64,000 nucleotides of DNA from Talinum fruticosum (lineage: Eukaryota > Streptophyta > Magnoliopsida > Caryophyllales > Talinaceae). The notes below the pieces were generated by a model. It ran no database searches and was not told the origin of the DNA. It saw only the letters and a program-made list of their open reading frames with translations. Shown piece by piece: positions 38,869 through 52,183 of this stretch. The stretch is from contig JAITYX010000007.1 in the NCBI GenBank assembly GCA_021018815.1, positions 11,222,001 through 11,286,000 on the forward strand. Reading direction: 5' to 3'. Made by a program: the position numbers and the translations under genes. How positions within the stretch are numbered: position 1 is the first letter of the stretch; each line of letters opens with the position of its first letter.

Positions 38869-38917
38869 AGTAGAAACGTTTCTTCTTCTTCATCTCTCTC
38901 CTCGTTGTCTGGTTTTC
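38869..38917 (-). promoter_or_regulatory. upstream block of RAF-2 shared with RAF-1
   Basis: The block contains gtagaaacgtttcttcttc and, at 38899-38917, tcctcgttgtctggttttc. The same two words in the same order occur at 27390-27466. Conservation beyond that of the flanking sequence suggests a promoter or transcription-start element kept in both copies. Confidence 0.55.
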
Positions 38918-38925
38918 GGGAGTAG

Positions 38926-40779
38926 AAGAATTTTTCATCTTCTCATTTTATTTTTTTAATTTTTATTTTTTGTTGGCTTCATAAAATTTGTACACAACAG
39001 CTTGAAATACTTGCTATTTTTTTCCTTATAATAAAAATAATATTGAGTATTCATCCCTATACGTGGCGTTTTGTTATATGAATCAACAAAATAATCAGCC
39101 ATTTTCTTGGAATATTAAGCTTGTTTTTTCCTTCTTTATAAAAATAAAGGCGGCAAAATTTTCTATAAATGACTAGAACGTACTAAATAACTAAGGAAGG
39201 ACAAAAATTCAATCATAGTGACATTTAATGCGATCATAAGTTGAGGATTCACTTCTATCTTTTAGTACACGTTTGACTATAAAAGCATTCAACAATTTTA
39301 ATACACCTTTTTTGATGTAGAATTTAATAGATTTTATATAAATACTACTTGATAAAGGCTCTGTTTCATTTAGATGTAAAGAGGTGTAAGGTTAAAAAAA
39401 TTGTAAACACTTGTAAAATAATTATAAAATTAGTTATAAAAACTATAAAGAGTTATAAGCGGTTGTAAGGAATTGTAACCAACTATAAGAATCGTCAGGA
39501 ATTGTAAGAAGCGTAAACAATCGTAAAAATGTGTAAAAAGATGTAAGGAGAAACATGGTCAAAATTTCATCAAAGTTAGTTCTTATCATTTTTCTTTTTA
39601 ATCAAAGTGCTTATCATTCTTAATACACAACAAAAATTATCGAAGAGTATTTGCTTGAATCTATAAAAATAAAACGATTAAAAAACACTACTAAATTATA
39701 GATAATAATTAATTACTTTAAAGTAGTTATATAAACTTACGTTTTCATATCAAGAAACAAAAAAGTACATATTTATTGATTAACTAGTTTGATAGATGAT
39801 CCAAAAAATTATAAGGTATGTAAGTTTCTCTAAATTTCAAAAAGAAATAGTAAACCTTATTAATTTAATTTGTAACACTTAAACCATCATATAAAATGAG
39901 TCGATAAAATAGAAATTTAATTTCTAAAATAACAAATGATAACGGCTAAATATACCACTTGTCACTATAGTGATTTTTCTTAATAAAAACAATATATATT
40001 AGTTTAATATATATTTATAATTTGTACTTCCTTCATTTCAAAATATATATCGGTTTAACTAATATTTTTCGTGTTTCAAAATACTTGTCACTTTACATTT
40101 TCAATGATTTATTAATGACTAATTTATCAATTTGTCATTATTAACTCCTTTATTTCTTCATTTTCAATGAAATTTTGGAACAACTTGATCATTTAAGACA
40201 AATTTGTCATAAATTTAGTGATTTCTTAATACTTACTTATAATTTTATAACGACATATTTTGAAACGGATGGAGTATATTTTTGAAGATTATATTTGCAG
40301 ACTTAATTAGCTTCAAATCATGTTAGAGTGCGGGAGACCTTTTTTTTCCCTGATAATTAATTAATTGGGCAAAACCCAAAAAAGGAGACTTTAAATATAG
40401 GTCCTCGAAAAAGTTGAATTTCCAACTCAAAAGTCAAAACAAATTGAGCATATATCACGAAGACTTGTAACCAAACAAGGATTTTCTTTTCCCCCACTTT
40501 TTTTTGCTTTTTTTTTTCTGGTGGGAAGATGATCCTAGTAAAATGAATGGAGAATTAACTATCTAGCTAAGCTGCCTTAACACTTACAACAAGTGAAATG
40601 TCTGAATACAATTCTAACTTAGACACCTGAACCATTTTTATCATCATCTCCTCTAGAATGCACAACCCAGTCCACAATGCTCTGTTACCCAAGAGGTGAG
40701 AGAGAAAGACACTGAGAAAATGAATGCTTGAGAATGCAGGTCGACAAATCCACCATGCCATGCCATCAAGAAGCCACTC
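38926..40779. other. intergenic between RAF-2 promoter and ACLB 3' end
   Basis: No gene seen. 39355-39560 is a patch of repeated gttataag/ttgtaag words starting ggctctgtttc and ending gaaacatggtc, similar in style to the subterminal DNA of the Harbinger-like element at 53 kb; perhaps a small relative. A Stowaway copy lies at 40025-40276. 40560-40779 should be the ACLB 3' UTR. Confidence 0.45.
40025..40276 (+). mobile_element. Stowaway-like MITE, copy a
   Basis: Opens tacttccttcatttcaaaat and closes ttttgaaacggatggagta, the CTCCCTCCGTTTCA-type inverted ends of Stowaway elements with a TA target. The interior word tcaatgaaattttggaacaa is shared with the copies at 48.0, 52.5, 52.9 and 54.4 kb. 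Confidence 0.8.
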
Positions 40780-43700
40780 TCACTTGGTGTAGAGAACATC
40801 CTCCCATGGGTGACGGTATAGTGGCTGCTTCAATCTCTTCTGGTCGAAGGTGTGCCTGATATCATATTCGACATGATTCAATCAGCTTCAGGACATGCAA
40901 ATCTTAACTGAAAATTGAGATTACTGAGAGGTATAATGTAGTGCAATTGTGAGCATCAACTAGTTAGTCAATACAGTCCCTGGGGAGTCGGCACCCAGAA
41001 GTAGGCATCGCAATCCAATACGGATCTGCCAACGTGTCTGTCCAAGCCCATAACAAAACAAAGAGAGAGAGAGAGAGAGAGGATATAATGCAACTAATCT
41101 AAGCCTGTGATGAGCTTTGTCAACTCATATCTAAGCCAACCAAAAAAAAAAAAAAAAAGAAAAGAAAAGGGTGCAATCCGAATTGGTTAGATAACTTTTT
41201 CTTTGTTCTGATTAGGGTCAGGTCATGTCTAGGTGAAATTGGATCGTTTTATTTCAAGTCTCGGCTAGATAATTCAAAAATATAGGTCAACTTTGTCAAC
41301 TTGAAATGTGATAAGAGTCTACAGCCAGAGACCATGGCTCTAACCAGAGACGAAACTGGCAGAAGCATGACACGGACTCAGATTCCTTGCTAGGAGAAAG
41401 CCGAGTGAACTTACCCGATGAGACCAATGGAACGAGCCAAGACAAAAAGCCCATTCAGATAACCAATCTCAATAATCTCATCAATCTCTTGTTTGGTAAA
41501 CATCCCACTGCCTGACAGGAGATCCAAGAAGAGAGATCCAATAGCACCATCTACATTAAGGACCAAGTTGTTTGCCTTTGAGAGGGTGTAGGTCTCAACT
41601 TGGACAGCATACTCCATGTACTTGACAGAAGGAAAATGCGTTCGAGCGAATTTCTGTAAAAGCTCTACTCTCTTGTCTCTGTTGTCCCCTCTCTTGATCC
41701 TATTTAAAATAAGCACAGAGATTTCAGCAAGATTCTGAAGCATCATAACACAGTACAAGCTGAAGCATCAATGAAAACGCCATCTATGAATAGTGCCACC
41801 CCAAGTGGGTAAGGCACGGGAATCAGGAGGGGGTGGGGTTACGGGGGAGGGGGAGGGGGAGGGGGAGTTCTCCTACACCTCTGCTGGATTTGAATCCAAC
41901 TCTCATCTGTGAAAACTGGGCTTTTTCAAAGTTCAAACTCAGCCAGATGACACCTGGCCTTAAACCCCGTGTATCGTTCTGAAGCCTTTGTACAAATGAA
42001 GCTTAGGGATGGGTAAACAGCAACTTGAAAGGCTAATGGAAGGGGGGAGCCCTACCTGTGTCCAATGCCAGGAACACGAATTCCCTTCTTCTTCATACTC
42101 TCGACAAACTCATATGGGGTCAAATTCTGGTAAGGATCAGAAATACAATCTCACATCAGAGTAAGGTACGAACACACAAAAGCAAACACAGATGTTCACA
42201 AATCCATACCCGGTCATATGCGTCCTTGAAGTATCGAGCCGCATCATCAATGGCCCCACCAAAGCGAGGTCCGATAGTAAGCAAACCTGGTGAAGGAATA
42301 TGACGTCAGTATGGAATTGCTACACAAGGCAGCCATCAAAGCCATCAATTGGTTGAGCATCATTATCGCACGATAAATGGGAGAAACTAAACAGATAATG
42401 TTTACCTGAGACGAGACTGGAAACAAGGTCTTTCCCAGCTCTTGCGGTTACAATTGTGTTGTGAGCTCCAGACACACATGGTCCATGGTCAGCACACAAC
42501 ATGATACAAATCTGATGCAAAATGAACATCTTAGCAAGAGAACATGTTTTTCCTTTGTAAAGAAACTAGGATCAAAACACATAGATAACCTAAGAAGTTT
42601 GTTCACAAACTGACCTCAATAAATTGTGTGCAGTAACGGGGAAGACTACGCTTGAACCACAATAGAGATATAACATCGCCAACACCTAAACCTTGCTCGA
42701 CGATTGTTGACATGGGAACCCCAGCATAGCATGGTTCCTCACCTGAGAGAAAAAAGAGGGGGGAGGAAGAATTCAATTTTGGCAAAATAATAAAAGCATT
42801 AGAGCAATGTTGAAAAGCAAAAACTGGAAGAGGGATATATGGACATACCTCGGTCATCAGAGATGGTTGAAATAATATGAGTTGGAGCACGAACTTTTCC
42901 ACTTTTAATTGCTGTGTTGAGATCCTCAGGTATTTGTGGAGGTGTGAATTCCTTTATTGGTGTAATCTTGCCCTCTTCAACCTATATCACAAGGGGGATG
43001 AAAATAGTAAGCTAAAACTGGGATAAGATTAGAAGGCAGAAGTATCCAAAATAACAAAGCGATAATATTTTTTTATAAAAAATAAATAAAAAAAAAAAAA
43101 CCTTACCAATTTGTCAAATGTCTGCTTGATAGCACCTTCAAATGCTTCATAAGAGTCGGGGACAGCAGCTCCAGCTTCCCTCAAAGCCTGATTTTTGGCT
43201 TGAGCAGACTCCAGCTCGCCACCACTTTTTGCGCCCTAGTTCAAACAGAAAAACAAATATAACCTTCAGTATATAGCTGTCAACCGTCACTTTTATGAAG
43301 GCTCAAATGAGCAGTTTGATATTATTCAGATATAAACTCACTGCATGGCCAAATTGCACTTCTGATTTGAAAAGCGTTGCACAGGTTCCACTGACCCAAG
43401 CAACAACTGGTTTGTTAATTTTCCCCTGCTTCAGGGCTTCAACAAGGGAGTACTCATCTCGCCCACCCAACTCCCCTAGCACAACCATCATCTTAATCTG
43501 CATCATATTTAATCAGAAGGTCACACCAAAACAACAATAGCAGAAAGCAGCCCAAGCAACACAAACTGAACGCAAAAAGAGTTCCTAGCATAGGGATTTC
43601 AGGGATCCAAAAACTCTTCAAAACAGTTTACAGGATCCCATTTTTCTGAATTTAACATGTAAGACTTTAATGGGTGCTGTATATATATTACATGTTGCAC

Positions 43701-46268
43701 ATAAGATCTCAGGGGTTTAGGCATAAATCTGCAGTTATGAACAATTATAGAGAGTTGTAAACACGAAGAGGCTTGAACCATTTTCTCCTACGTGATTTAG
43801 AAGACAAAGCTCTACTCCTCGTAGAATGAATAATAATTGGCACACAAGTGTAAGACAAACCACTGCTTCTACAATAGGGTGCAATAAAAGCCGTACAAAT
43901 TCAATTAAATGAACGAAAAACAGGTTATTCCTCTATAAATTTCCTAATATTGACATGAGGAGAGGGAACACCCTGACCCACACACATGCGCGCAAAAGAA
44001 AAAAGGGCAGGTCGCCCTAACATGAAACATTCAAAATTCCAAAACTCCATGCAGACTTGGTCTTCCCCTCAACCGCTGCAATCACAGTATTGATCGCCAT
44101 TCTTGGTAACATCACTTTGAAATAACAAGAGGTCTAAAGCCCACCCTCAGGTCTCAAGCTACAGGCATGCAATATCTGTAGTAAGCTAATCATATCTGTT
44201 TTTAATCTATCATCTGGTCCCAACTCCATGTGCACGAATTATTCACACTTTCACATAGACTTGACAGCAACAATCTAAATTGCTGCACATACACTGGACA
44301 TATAAAGCATAGGGCTCAGTCACGCTATAGCTATGCAGGATTCCACGGATTGAAATAATAGCTGAATTTATCAAATGATAGGATTAAGTAGCTTCGTGAA
44401 TCAAAGCAGAGCATATGATAGACGCAATTCATACAGTCATACGTACTATCAACAGCTATAACTAGCTTATGCAAGTAATGAGGTACCTGCGGAATGTTGT
44501 TAAACCTGATCACATGGTCTGAGAGAGTTGAACCGGGAAAGACATCTCCTCCAATGGCAATACCTAAAGACAACAACCAAGGCCCCAAATTTCAACAATT
44601 CATTCTGAAGTAGCAGTTAAGGAACAAAGAAATGAACCACGAAAAATATTTTCAGAAGATCCCTATACCTTCATAAATTCCATCGGTTACACGTGCAATT
44701 GTGTTGTACATTTCATTAGACATGCCACCCTGCAATGGTGAATGCACAGCACTTTAAATGAATTTTAGGCCGAAGGAAGAAGCCAGAGCCACCACGGCAC
44801 TCGCACCATGCATAGGATAACAGCTTAAGCCACTTACAGATTTAGAAACAAAACCAACAGATCCAGGCCGGTAAAGCTTGCACTGAATAATATTATCAAT
44901 TGTTCCAGCAGTGTCACCAATCTTAAAAGCTCCAGCTTGGATGCCTCCAACAGTAGCAGGACCAATAACAACCTTAAAGCCCAAATCAGAAATAATAAGA
45001 TATTACTTGCTGAACGTTATGTAGCGTGTTAAAAACCCAAATATAGAAAAAAAGGCCAACAACGGGAAATGTTTTTGAGCTCATTGCTTTACCTTATTGT
45101 TTGCCCGTGCATATGCAATCAACTGCTTGGCATCAGACTCAGGAACACCTTCGGCTATTATTGCAACAACTCTAATAGTTGGCTGTTTTAAAGCAGTCAT
45201 AGAAGAAGCAGCAGCACTGTAATTTCAAATTAATTCAGTAAGTACGTAGTTTTACAAATATTTTGAGCACATGTTGTTAACACATTCAAACTGACCTTCT
45301 AAATGAAGCAAAGTTGATAAAGACATCGGCAGTGGGATGTGCTGCACAAGCTGCTTCAATGCTGCAAGAAGAGGAATTTTAAATTAGTTATAGGAAAAGA
45401 AACTCTCCCTTCCATACCCCCTCCCCTCCAAACACAACACACACACACACACACACACACACAAGTCATAATGCCAGGCTTGCTTGGCTTGCAATCCCAA
45501 GTTATATACTCGATTTATTGTATGACATGTAGCCATAAACCTTGAATTGCATTAACTTAAAAGCTTAATTCACCAGTTTTGGACACCTAAGGGAGTTCGA
45601 CTAATGAAGGTAATTCACCCCAAATCTTCTCCGAATTTAATCTACTAATAAGATTTCATTTCAAAAGATGTAATAGCCAATTGTCCAAGCAATGATAATT
45701 TACATCATGATCTGATCATTCAATAACCATATCTCGTGCAGTCACATAGTAAAAATATTGATTTTAGTTTCCGATGCCAAGTTTGGGTTACAGAGGTAAG
45801 ATTGCCTACATTTGGTCTCCCTCCAATTAGACATGCTTGCATGGGTAAAGTTGTTTGCATTTGGATCACTCAAGACCCCCAAAAGCGGGATCCAGACTGG
45901 AAATTTTTGTTTTACCAAGTTTAGGTTGCACAAGCATACGCTAAAGGTAATTATACATACGCGGAATGCACAGGTATGGCGATTTCTTCCTGACCAAAGA
46001 ACAGTTTTTGAAATCCCTCAGAACCCGGGTTAATGATTCCAGCAACTGATGGTGTTTCCCTCCCTGTACAAAAATCCACATTTGAATTAAATACAAATAA
46101 CTAGAAGTCGTCTGCCAAATAGTAGAAACCAAGAATCAATTCGCCAAGGAAAATGTAGCATGACATACCACAGAGGAAATCAAAGTCGAGCATCCTCTGA
46201 ATAGGAAGTTGTTTATAGTTGTAGAACAGTGCTTGAGTAGTTTTAGAGAATAGTTGCCCAGTTGCCAT
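40780..46268 (-). CDS. ACLB: ATP-citrate lyase subunit B (ACLB)
   Basis: Sixteen coding exons, minus strand, starting at ATG 46268: 46268-46169, 46063-45961, 45361-45296, 45216-45093, 44972-44838, 44729-44669, 44563-44487, 43497-43342, 43235-43107, 42981-42849, 42742-42615, 42511-42406, 42286-42210, 42126-42056, 41699-41415, 40855-40780. The total of 1827 bases gives 608 residues, the same length as Arabidopsis ACLB. The plant enzyme is a cytosolic heteromer of ACLA and ACLB making acetyl-CoA and oxaloacetate from citrate, CoA and ATP. The N-terminal half is the succinyl-CoA-synthetase-like part and includes the phospho-His motif FGHAGAKSGGE, split across the exon joint 43342/43235. The C-terminal half is the citrate-synthase-like part ([36 protein letters not shown]). 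All joints are GT-AG and in phase; no damage. ACLA is not in the window. Confidence 0.97.
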
Positions 46269-47680
46269 GATGAAAACTCAACCAGGCCTGTAAAACAATG
46301 AATAGTTGATAGATTAGATCCCAGAACTCCAAAGATGCTAAATTACCAAATTACAAACATATAAAAACGCAGGTTACTTAAGTGGCATATCGTACATATC
46401 ATTTCTGAAAATGTTGACATGCTTCACATTGCATATTGGACACAAACTTCCCAAATTGTATGTTATTCACATTCTTACTCTATGCCAAAGTATCGGTGTC
46501 CAACCCTTGGACAAGGACAAGATATGAAACCTGGGTGCTTCAAACTAGATGAAACTTCACATTTAAAATAAAATAAGAAATTTTTTTAAAATCTGAAAAA
46601 TAACCAGATTCCTTGAGCACAGCACAACACGTCAGGAAGGTGGATTCTAGCCTAGTCAGAGTAATATCAGAAAATTTTTTAAAGAAGTGGAAACCACATT
46701 ATTCTCACATAGAGTTGTTGAAACTTTGCAGTCTCTAATCCAGAATGTTTCAAAATAGTTGTCCATTTCCTATAAATAGAAAGAGGCTGTTTTTACATTA
46801 AAATTGAGATGATACATCTACTTAAAGGATTTGGTTATTTCAAAAACACAGATAAATAACAAATGACAGATCAAAATACGGGGTGAATAACCAATTAATC
46901 AATGAGATACATTTGAAAAATTAGGTGCATGGTAAAGGTGTCCAAAGTTGCACAAGTGCACAAAATTAAACTGACTACAACACACCATAAGGATCCCGCT
47001 ATAACACGGTATGGGAGATCAAGAGGTAGGCAGTCTTATGCTTGGTAGTAAATAGTCATCTACGAGGAAATGTACTACTTCAAATGATCTTTGATTTCAA
47101 AAGAACACATTCACAGCAAAGCACAACACTAAGTAAATCAAGACAATATGCATTTCGACAAAAACCCACCTTGAAAATTAAACAAAATTTACAAGAAAAC
47201 ACTGGAATCGAAACAGATCAACGACATTACACACAAACCAACCATTCATAACCTAAAAACAAAACGAAAAATTCAAGCAATGTAGGTGACAAACGAACCC
47301 CAGATCTCCAACTAACCAATTCAAATTTCTGGCAGTTAACCCATCAACTAAACTACGAATCATAAGCAGGGCATAGACCGGCCAATTAAACAGGAAAAAC
47401 GTCACTTTTAATCAATAAATAAGAGCTGATTACTCCAACACAAAGGAAAATTCAGATCTGAAATCAAAGCTGAAAACCCAACAAAATAAGTGGGTGGGCA
47501 GTAACAAAAATGAATCAAATCAAAGGGTGCACATACATACAGAAAGAAATTGGGGAGAGGGAAGTGGTATCCAACCTGAATCAAGGGAAAGGAGGACGAA
47601 TTGATGAAATACAAGAGTTGGTGACTGGTGAGAGAGGGGAGGAAGAGAGAGAAATGAGAGGCTGAAAGCAAGCGCTGGGA
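46269..47680 (-). other. ACLB: ACLB 5' UTR with a 1.3-kb leader intron
   Basis: A good acceptor (tgttttacag) ends at 46288, leaving 46287-46269 as the second leader exon. A good donor (cag|gttgg) lies at 47576/47575, so the first leader exon runs from about 47675 to 47576. The intron 47575-46288 holds no gene. Leader introns are common in housekeeping plant genes. Not confirmed by transcripts. Confidence 0.6.
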
Positions 47681-47704
47681 ATTGCGGACTGGTAGAGAGG
47701 AGAG

Positions 47705-47711
47705 TTATATA
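47705..47711 (-). promoter_or_regulatory. ACLB: TATA box of ACLB
   Basis: The minus strand reads gcctatataactc. It lies about 30 bases upstream of the expected transcription start near 47675, just before the inferred leader exon. Confidence 0.55.
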
Positions 47712-47758
47712 GGCAGAGAGAGAGAGAAGCTGGACTACTACTTTCTGTTCAGCGACCA

Positions 47759-47759
47759 T

Positions 47760-47786
<27 letters not shown>
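47759..47786. repeat. (GA)n upstream of ACLB
   Basis: A pure GA repeat (CT on the gene strand) about 50 bases upstream of the ACLB TATA box, within a longer GA-rich patch from 47640. Confidence 0.85.
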
Positions 47787-47790
<4 letters not shown>

Positions 47791-47987
47791 GGGGCAGAGA
47801 GGTCGTCACGTTCAACCTGGCTCTGTTAGTTGGCTCACAAGTTTAGAAAAATTATGGCAGAGTTTGTCAGCTAATTTTCATTTTTACTCTGAACGATATA
47901 TTATCATTAATTATAATATATAGTATTATTATGTATGCACTGAAACCTTTAAGAAATTATTTTTTAAAAAAATAAATGTCATTTTAA

Positions 47988-48228
47988 TTAATTTTTTTAT
48001 TTTATAATATTTGTTATTTTACAAATCAAATGAGATCATAATGACTAATTTATTAATTTATCCTTATTATTTTTTTCTCCTCTGTTTTCATTGATTTTCT
48101 TCATTTTCGATGAAATTTTAGTACAACTTAATCTTTTAACATAAATTCTGTCATAAATTTTATATTTTCAACGTATTTCCTCATAACCTTAAGGTGATAA
48201 GTATTCTAAAGTGGATGAAATATTAATT
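47988..48228 (+). mobile_element. Stowaway-like MITE, copy b (degenerate)
   Basis: It shares the interior words atgactaatttattaattta, tcgatgaaattttagtacaa and cttaatcttttaacataaat with copies a, d and e, and ends in ctaaagtggatgaaata. The left end is worn. Confidence 0.6.
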
Positions 48229-48883
48229 AAAAAATTAATACATAACAATTACACAAAATTGAGTTTACTAAAAACTAAAAATACATGAAATAATAAAAGT
48301 AGAAACTTCATACATAATAACTGAAATTAAACAAACATTTAGGTGATATTATTGAAGAAATAAACCAATAATCATTTAGATGATTTTTATAATTTAAAAA
48401 ATCTAATATGATAAAAAAATTTGATATAAATGTGTTTCACAATGTATAATAGATAATGAATTAAACAAATATAATTCAACATATTATACAACGTAGAGTC
48501 ATCAATAAAAATAAAATTGATAAATACAGTCAAAATTATTGTCAAACATGTTCTCCATTTAATTTTTTTATATCTTGATGAGTCAAGCATAGAACATTTA
48601 AATCAAGAAAAAAATTATATTTCAATAATATTTTTTTTTTGCAGTATATAAATATGTAAGTTATGATTTTAATTATTTTTTTGGTCTTTTTGAAGTGATA
48701 TGATTTTTGAGTTTTAGTACTTCATTTAAAGAGTTTTTTTTAATTTTTTATTTCTTGTGTGTGTGTGTTGTAAAAAAATATTAATTTGTTTAAGGGGCAC
48801 AACCCCTCTTCTGCACCAAAAAAATATACTGCAAAAAAATGTCCAAAATACAATTGGGGTGAACCGGTGAAATATCAAAATTT

Positions 48884-48898
48884 AGTAATCATCAATTG

Positions 48899-48971
<73 letters not shown>

Positions 48972-48987
48972 CAGTAATCATCAATTG
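48884..48987. repeat. (TA)n tract between 15-bp direct repeats
   Basis: A TA tract (48902-48969) is bracketed by perfect copies of agtaatcatcaattg at 48884-48898 and 48973-48987. Confidence 0.9.
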
Positions 48988-49700
48988 CAAAATTAGTATG
49001 ACACTTTATTAGGTTTTGTTTTTTATCTAATTAATTAATATTTTATAAACGGTTTTGCAATTATAACCAAATATTAATGTGCCTAAAAATTTATATAAGA
49101 AACTTTGAAAAACACCAAGAAAAATTGTATTTTCTTTCATGGTTAGTGCTAAGAGTGTGGTCGAGTTTTTACTCAATAACATGTCTACGATTTTAGTAGA
49201 AGAATTGTTTTGAGTAATAATATATTCAATTTATAATCAGACTTCTCCTCTCTTTTTTTCTTATTTTGCATAAATAAAGTATAGAGATCGGTGCAAGTAT
49301 TTAAATAAAAATATCTAATAACATCTCTGGTAAACTTTACCAAACGAAATGATGATATTTTTTGGGGGTAGGTTCATTATAAAATATTAAAAAAATTCTT
49401 TACAAATGAAAACTTCGTTCTTCAAAATCTCAAGAGTTTAAAAGAAAAATGAATTGAAGGAGATGGAATGAATGGAACTTGGTGGATCCAAAATTTGATT
49501 AATAGGTTGAGAATGAGATGGTTGATTGGGTTTTAGATGGCAAGTATAAATAAGGCTGGTTGGGGGTTAGGTGGGTGGGGAGGACATCAGGGTTTAGATT
49601 ATGCCTTACGCTCATGACTTAGAGCCCCACCCACAATATTCAACCTTTTTTATTATTTTTTTAATCGGTAAATTGGTATACTCGTTTAGACCTCTTTGTT

Positions 49701-50089
49701 TTAGGCACTGTTCAGCAACAACGTTTGAAGTAACTTTTAACGTTTGGACCAAGTCAAAACACTAATCAACCAAATATTAGCGTTCGGTAAGTTAGTGTTT
49801 TAACTAGCGTTTGCACTACCTTTTAGCGTTTCAAGTAATGTTTCAAAAGTTAAGAATATTAGATTTTCACATTTGAAAGTAGCTTTTCATATTTTTTGAC
49901 AAAAAACCTTTCATTCATTTATATTTGACAAATTATTTATATCCTTTTACATCAATTTACAATAATCGCCTAACTCAACCGCTAAATTTACCGAACACAT
50001 TTTTTCAACCGCTCAATTGAACAACTATCATCTACACAAACAGACTATCCGCTACTCAAACAGACTTCATTTTGCCGAACATGGCCTTA
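49701..50089 (+). mobile_element. Tourist-like (PIF/Harbinger) MITE with TTA duplication
   Basis: The element is 49704-50086 (383 bp), flanked by tta at 49701-49703 and 50087-50089. The ends ggcactgttcagcaa and (reverse complement of the right end) ggccatgttcggcaa pair well. TTA targets and GGC-TGTTCGG-like ends are the mark of Tourist elements. No coding capacity. Confidence 0.85.
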
Positions 50090-51622
50090 ATATAATAATA
50101 TTTTTACTTATTAATTATTAAATAAATATTTAATATAAGGGATAAAAGTAGATAAAAATGGCTCTAATCTAACTATAATCAAATCTCTTTGTCTTTTATC
50201 TATGTTGTCATGTTTCTAGCACCTTAAAAAGTGTTTTAAATTTTCTTATCAATCATTTTTCTATGGACAAAAATATTCGTAGAGATATGTTTACTTTATA
50301 ATCTATTCCTACTCTGCAGAAACGGGATTCATAATGAAAATTATTACTGTTGTAAAATAACAAAGTAAAAATGTAAACATAAAAAAATTTGTGTAAATAT
50401 AAAATCTTAAAAGACAAAAAGAACATGTAAAATTTTAAAATTGCAAGAAATACTTCCTTCATACCTTACTATTCCATCACTTCCCCCTCCCAACTAAAAC
50501 TAATTACATGAAAAGACCAAAAAAGGTTTTCTTTACCCCTAAAACTCCTATATTTCTCCTTATTCTTTTATTTATTGACATGTGATTTAGGAATATAAAT
50601 CTCGGATCGGTGATATAATTATTGCTCGTAAACTGATAGATCAATAAGATGACTAAATAGTTTGAGTTTTTTATAATCTAATTCATAAAATTACTAAATA
50701 TTTAGCCATAATTTATATGAAAAAAGAAATTAATATGCATAATAATTTCAAATAAAATTAAAGTTAATAGCTTTATTTTAAAGCTTGAGTAGAATTTTTT
50801 ATCATTGAATTCGTGTGCAGTTAAATAACATTTATTAAATCCAAATCTATTTATCATATTTAATGTAACTTATTTGACTAACATATGACTATAATTTTTA
50901 ATTATGTACTATAATTATATACCATGAAAATTAAATTCACGTAAATTAAAATAAAAATAAAAATTCACACGTGAGGTAGGCAAGTAGGAGATATAACTAT
51001 AAAAATAATTGTAGTGGCTTAACTTAAAAATAGAAAGAAAAAAAAATCATTGCACATGAGAAAATTAAAAATATGGCGAGAGAATATATATATATAGATT
51101 TTTTTTTATTTGTCCCAGAGTGCAAGGGATTATAGATTTTCAGCCCCCGCGTGGCCCTCGTGCAACGCATGCTTGATGCTCCTACACACACCTACTTCTC
51201 TTTCTACTCCCTTCTTCCCCCATTTTTGCTCGCGTCCCACGACCCACTCTGCCATTCTCACATTCCTGGCCGATTTGTAAAGACGTCTTCTTTTAACTTA
51301 TCATTATATTTGTTACCGATTAATATTTATTGATGTTGATTAATGCTTATTATTATTATTTTTTTTATCGAAACTAACATGAATTAACAATGCTTAATAG
51401 CTAACACTCATTTGTACTGATAAACACTGAATCGTATTTTTTAATATAAATATTCAACATTGATGATGCTTAATAGATGTTTATCAGCACTTATCAACAA
51501 AAGTTACATATGCTAAACTGAAAAGAATAAAACAGTTTTTTTTAAAATAATATCAATGTTTAAATTTTATGAGATATTATTGATTTAAGGATTTTTGAAT
51601 TAAAATAAATTGTACTTTAGGG

Positions 51623-51936
51623 GTAATTGACGTTTATATACCAAATTATAAAGTTGATTGCTCATGCACTATACTTTGGATGTGATTTTATTTCTAAACC
51701 ACTACCGATTTAGAGGGTGACAACTCCGTTGTTTTATGACGTGTTAAGCTAAGAAAAGAGGAATTATTGTGCTACCCTCACTAAATCATTTATCTTTCCC
51801 ATTTTCTCAAAACTTGATACTTTATAAAACAATCAAGTTGTCACCCCTAAATTAGTGGTTGTTTAAAAAAATCACCATCAAAGTACGGTGCATGATCAGT
51901 CAAACTTTATAATTTGGTATATAAATATCAAATAAA
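51623..51936. mobile_element. MITE with about 110-bp terminal inverted repeats
   Basis: The left arm (51623-51745) and the reversed right arm (about 51820-51936) share tttatataccaaattataaa, gctcatgcactatacttt against gatcatgcaccgtacttt, and gtgacaact...gttttat. The loop of about 80 bases is non-coding. Long arms suggest a Mutator-like origin, but no 9-bp target duplication was read with confidence. Confidence 0.75.
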
Positions 51937-51975
51937 ATACGATTTATTTGAATAAAAAACTCTTGATTTAAATGT

Positions 51976-52183
51976 CCTGTCAAAAGTTTTAGAGATATTA
52001 TTTTAGATTCTAAACTATTTTTTTAATTAGGTGTATCAACCTACTTAGATGAGACTCAATCATATATATTTTCCCAATCTTGAAAGACAAAATAACCCTT
52101 AAGGAAGTAAGGCAAAGTAAAAAAATTACCTGTCAAAAGTTTTAGAGATATTATTTTAGATTCTAAACTATTTTTTTAATTAG
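51976..52183 (+). repeat. 55-bp perfect direct repeat, 98 bases apart
   Basis: Identical copies at 51976-52030 and 52129-52183, starting cctgtcaaaagttttagaga and ending tttttttaattag. The sequence between them is unrelated. Perfect identity in a worn region implies a recent event. Confidence 0.9.

Noticed and set aside
41820..41960. G-rich run (gggggagg units) in an ACLB intron as a possible G-quadruplex switch
   Set aside because: On the plus strand, opposite the transcript, and beside a worn repeat; nothing else supports a regulatory role.
48786..48977. 63-residue open frame ending in Tyr-Ile repeats
   Set aside because: Runs into the TA microsatellite; no start context or family.
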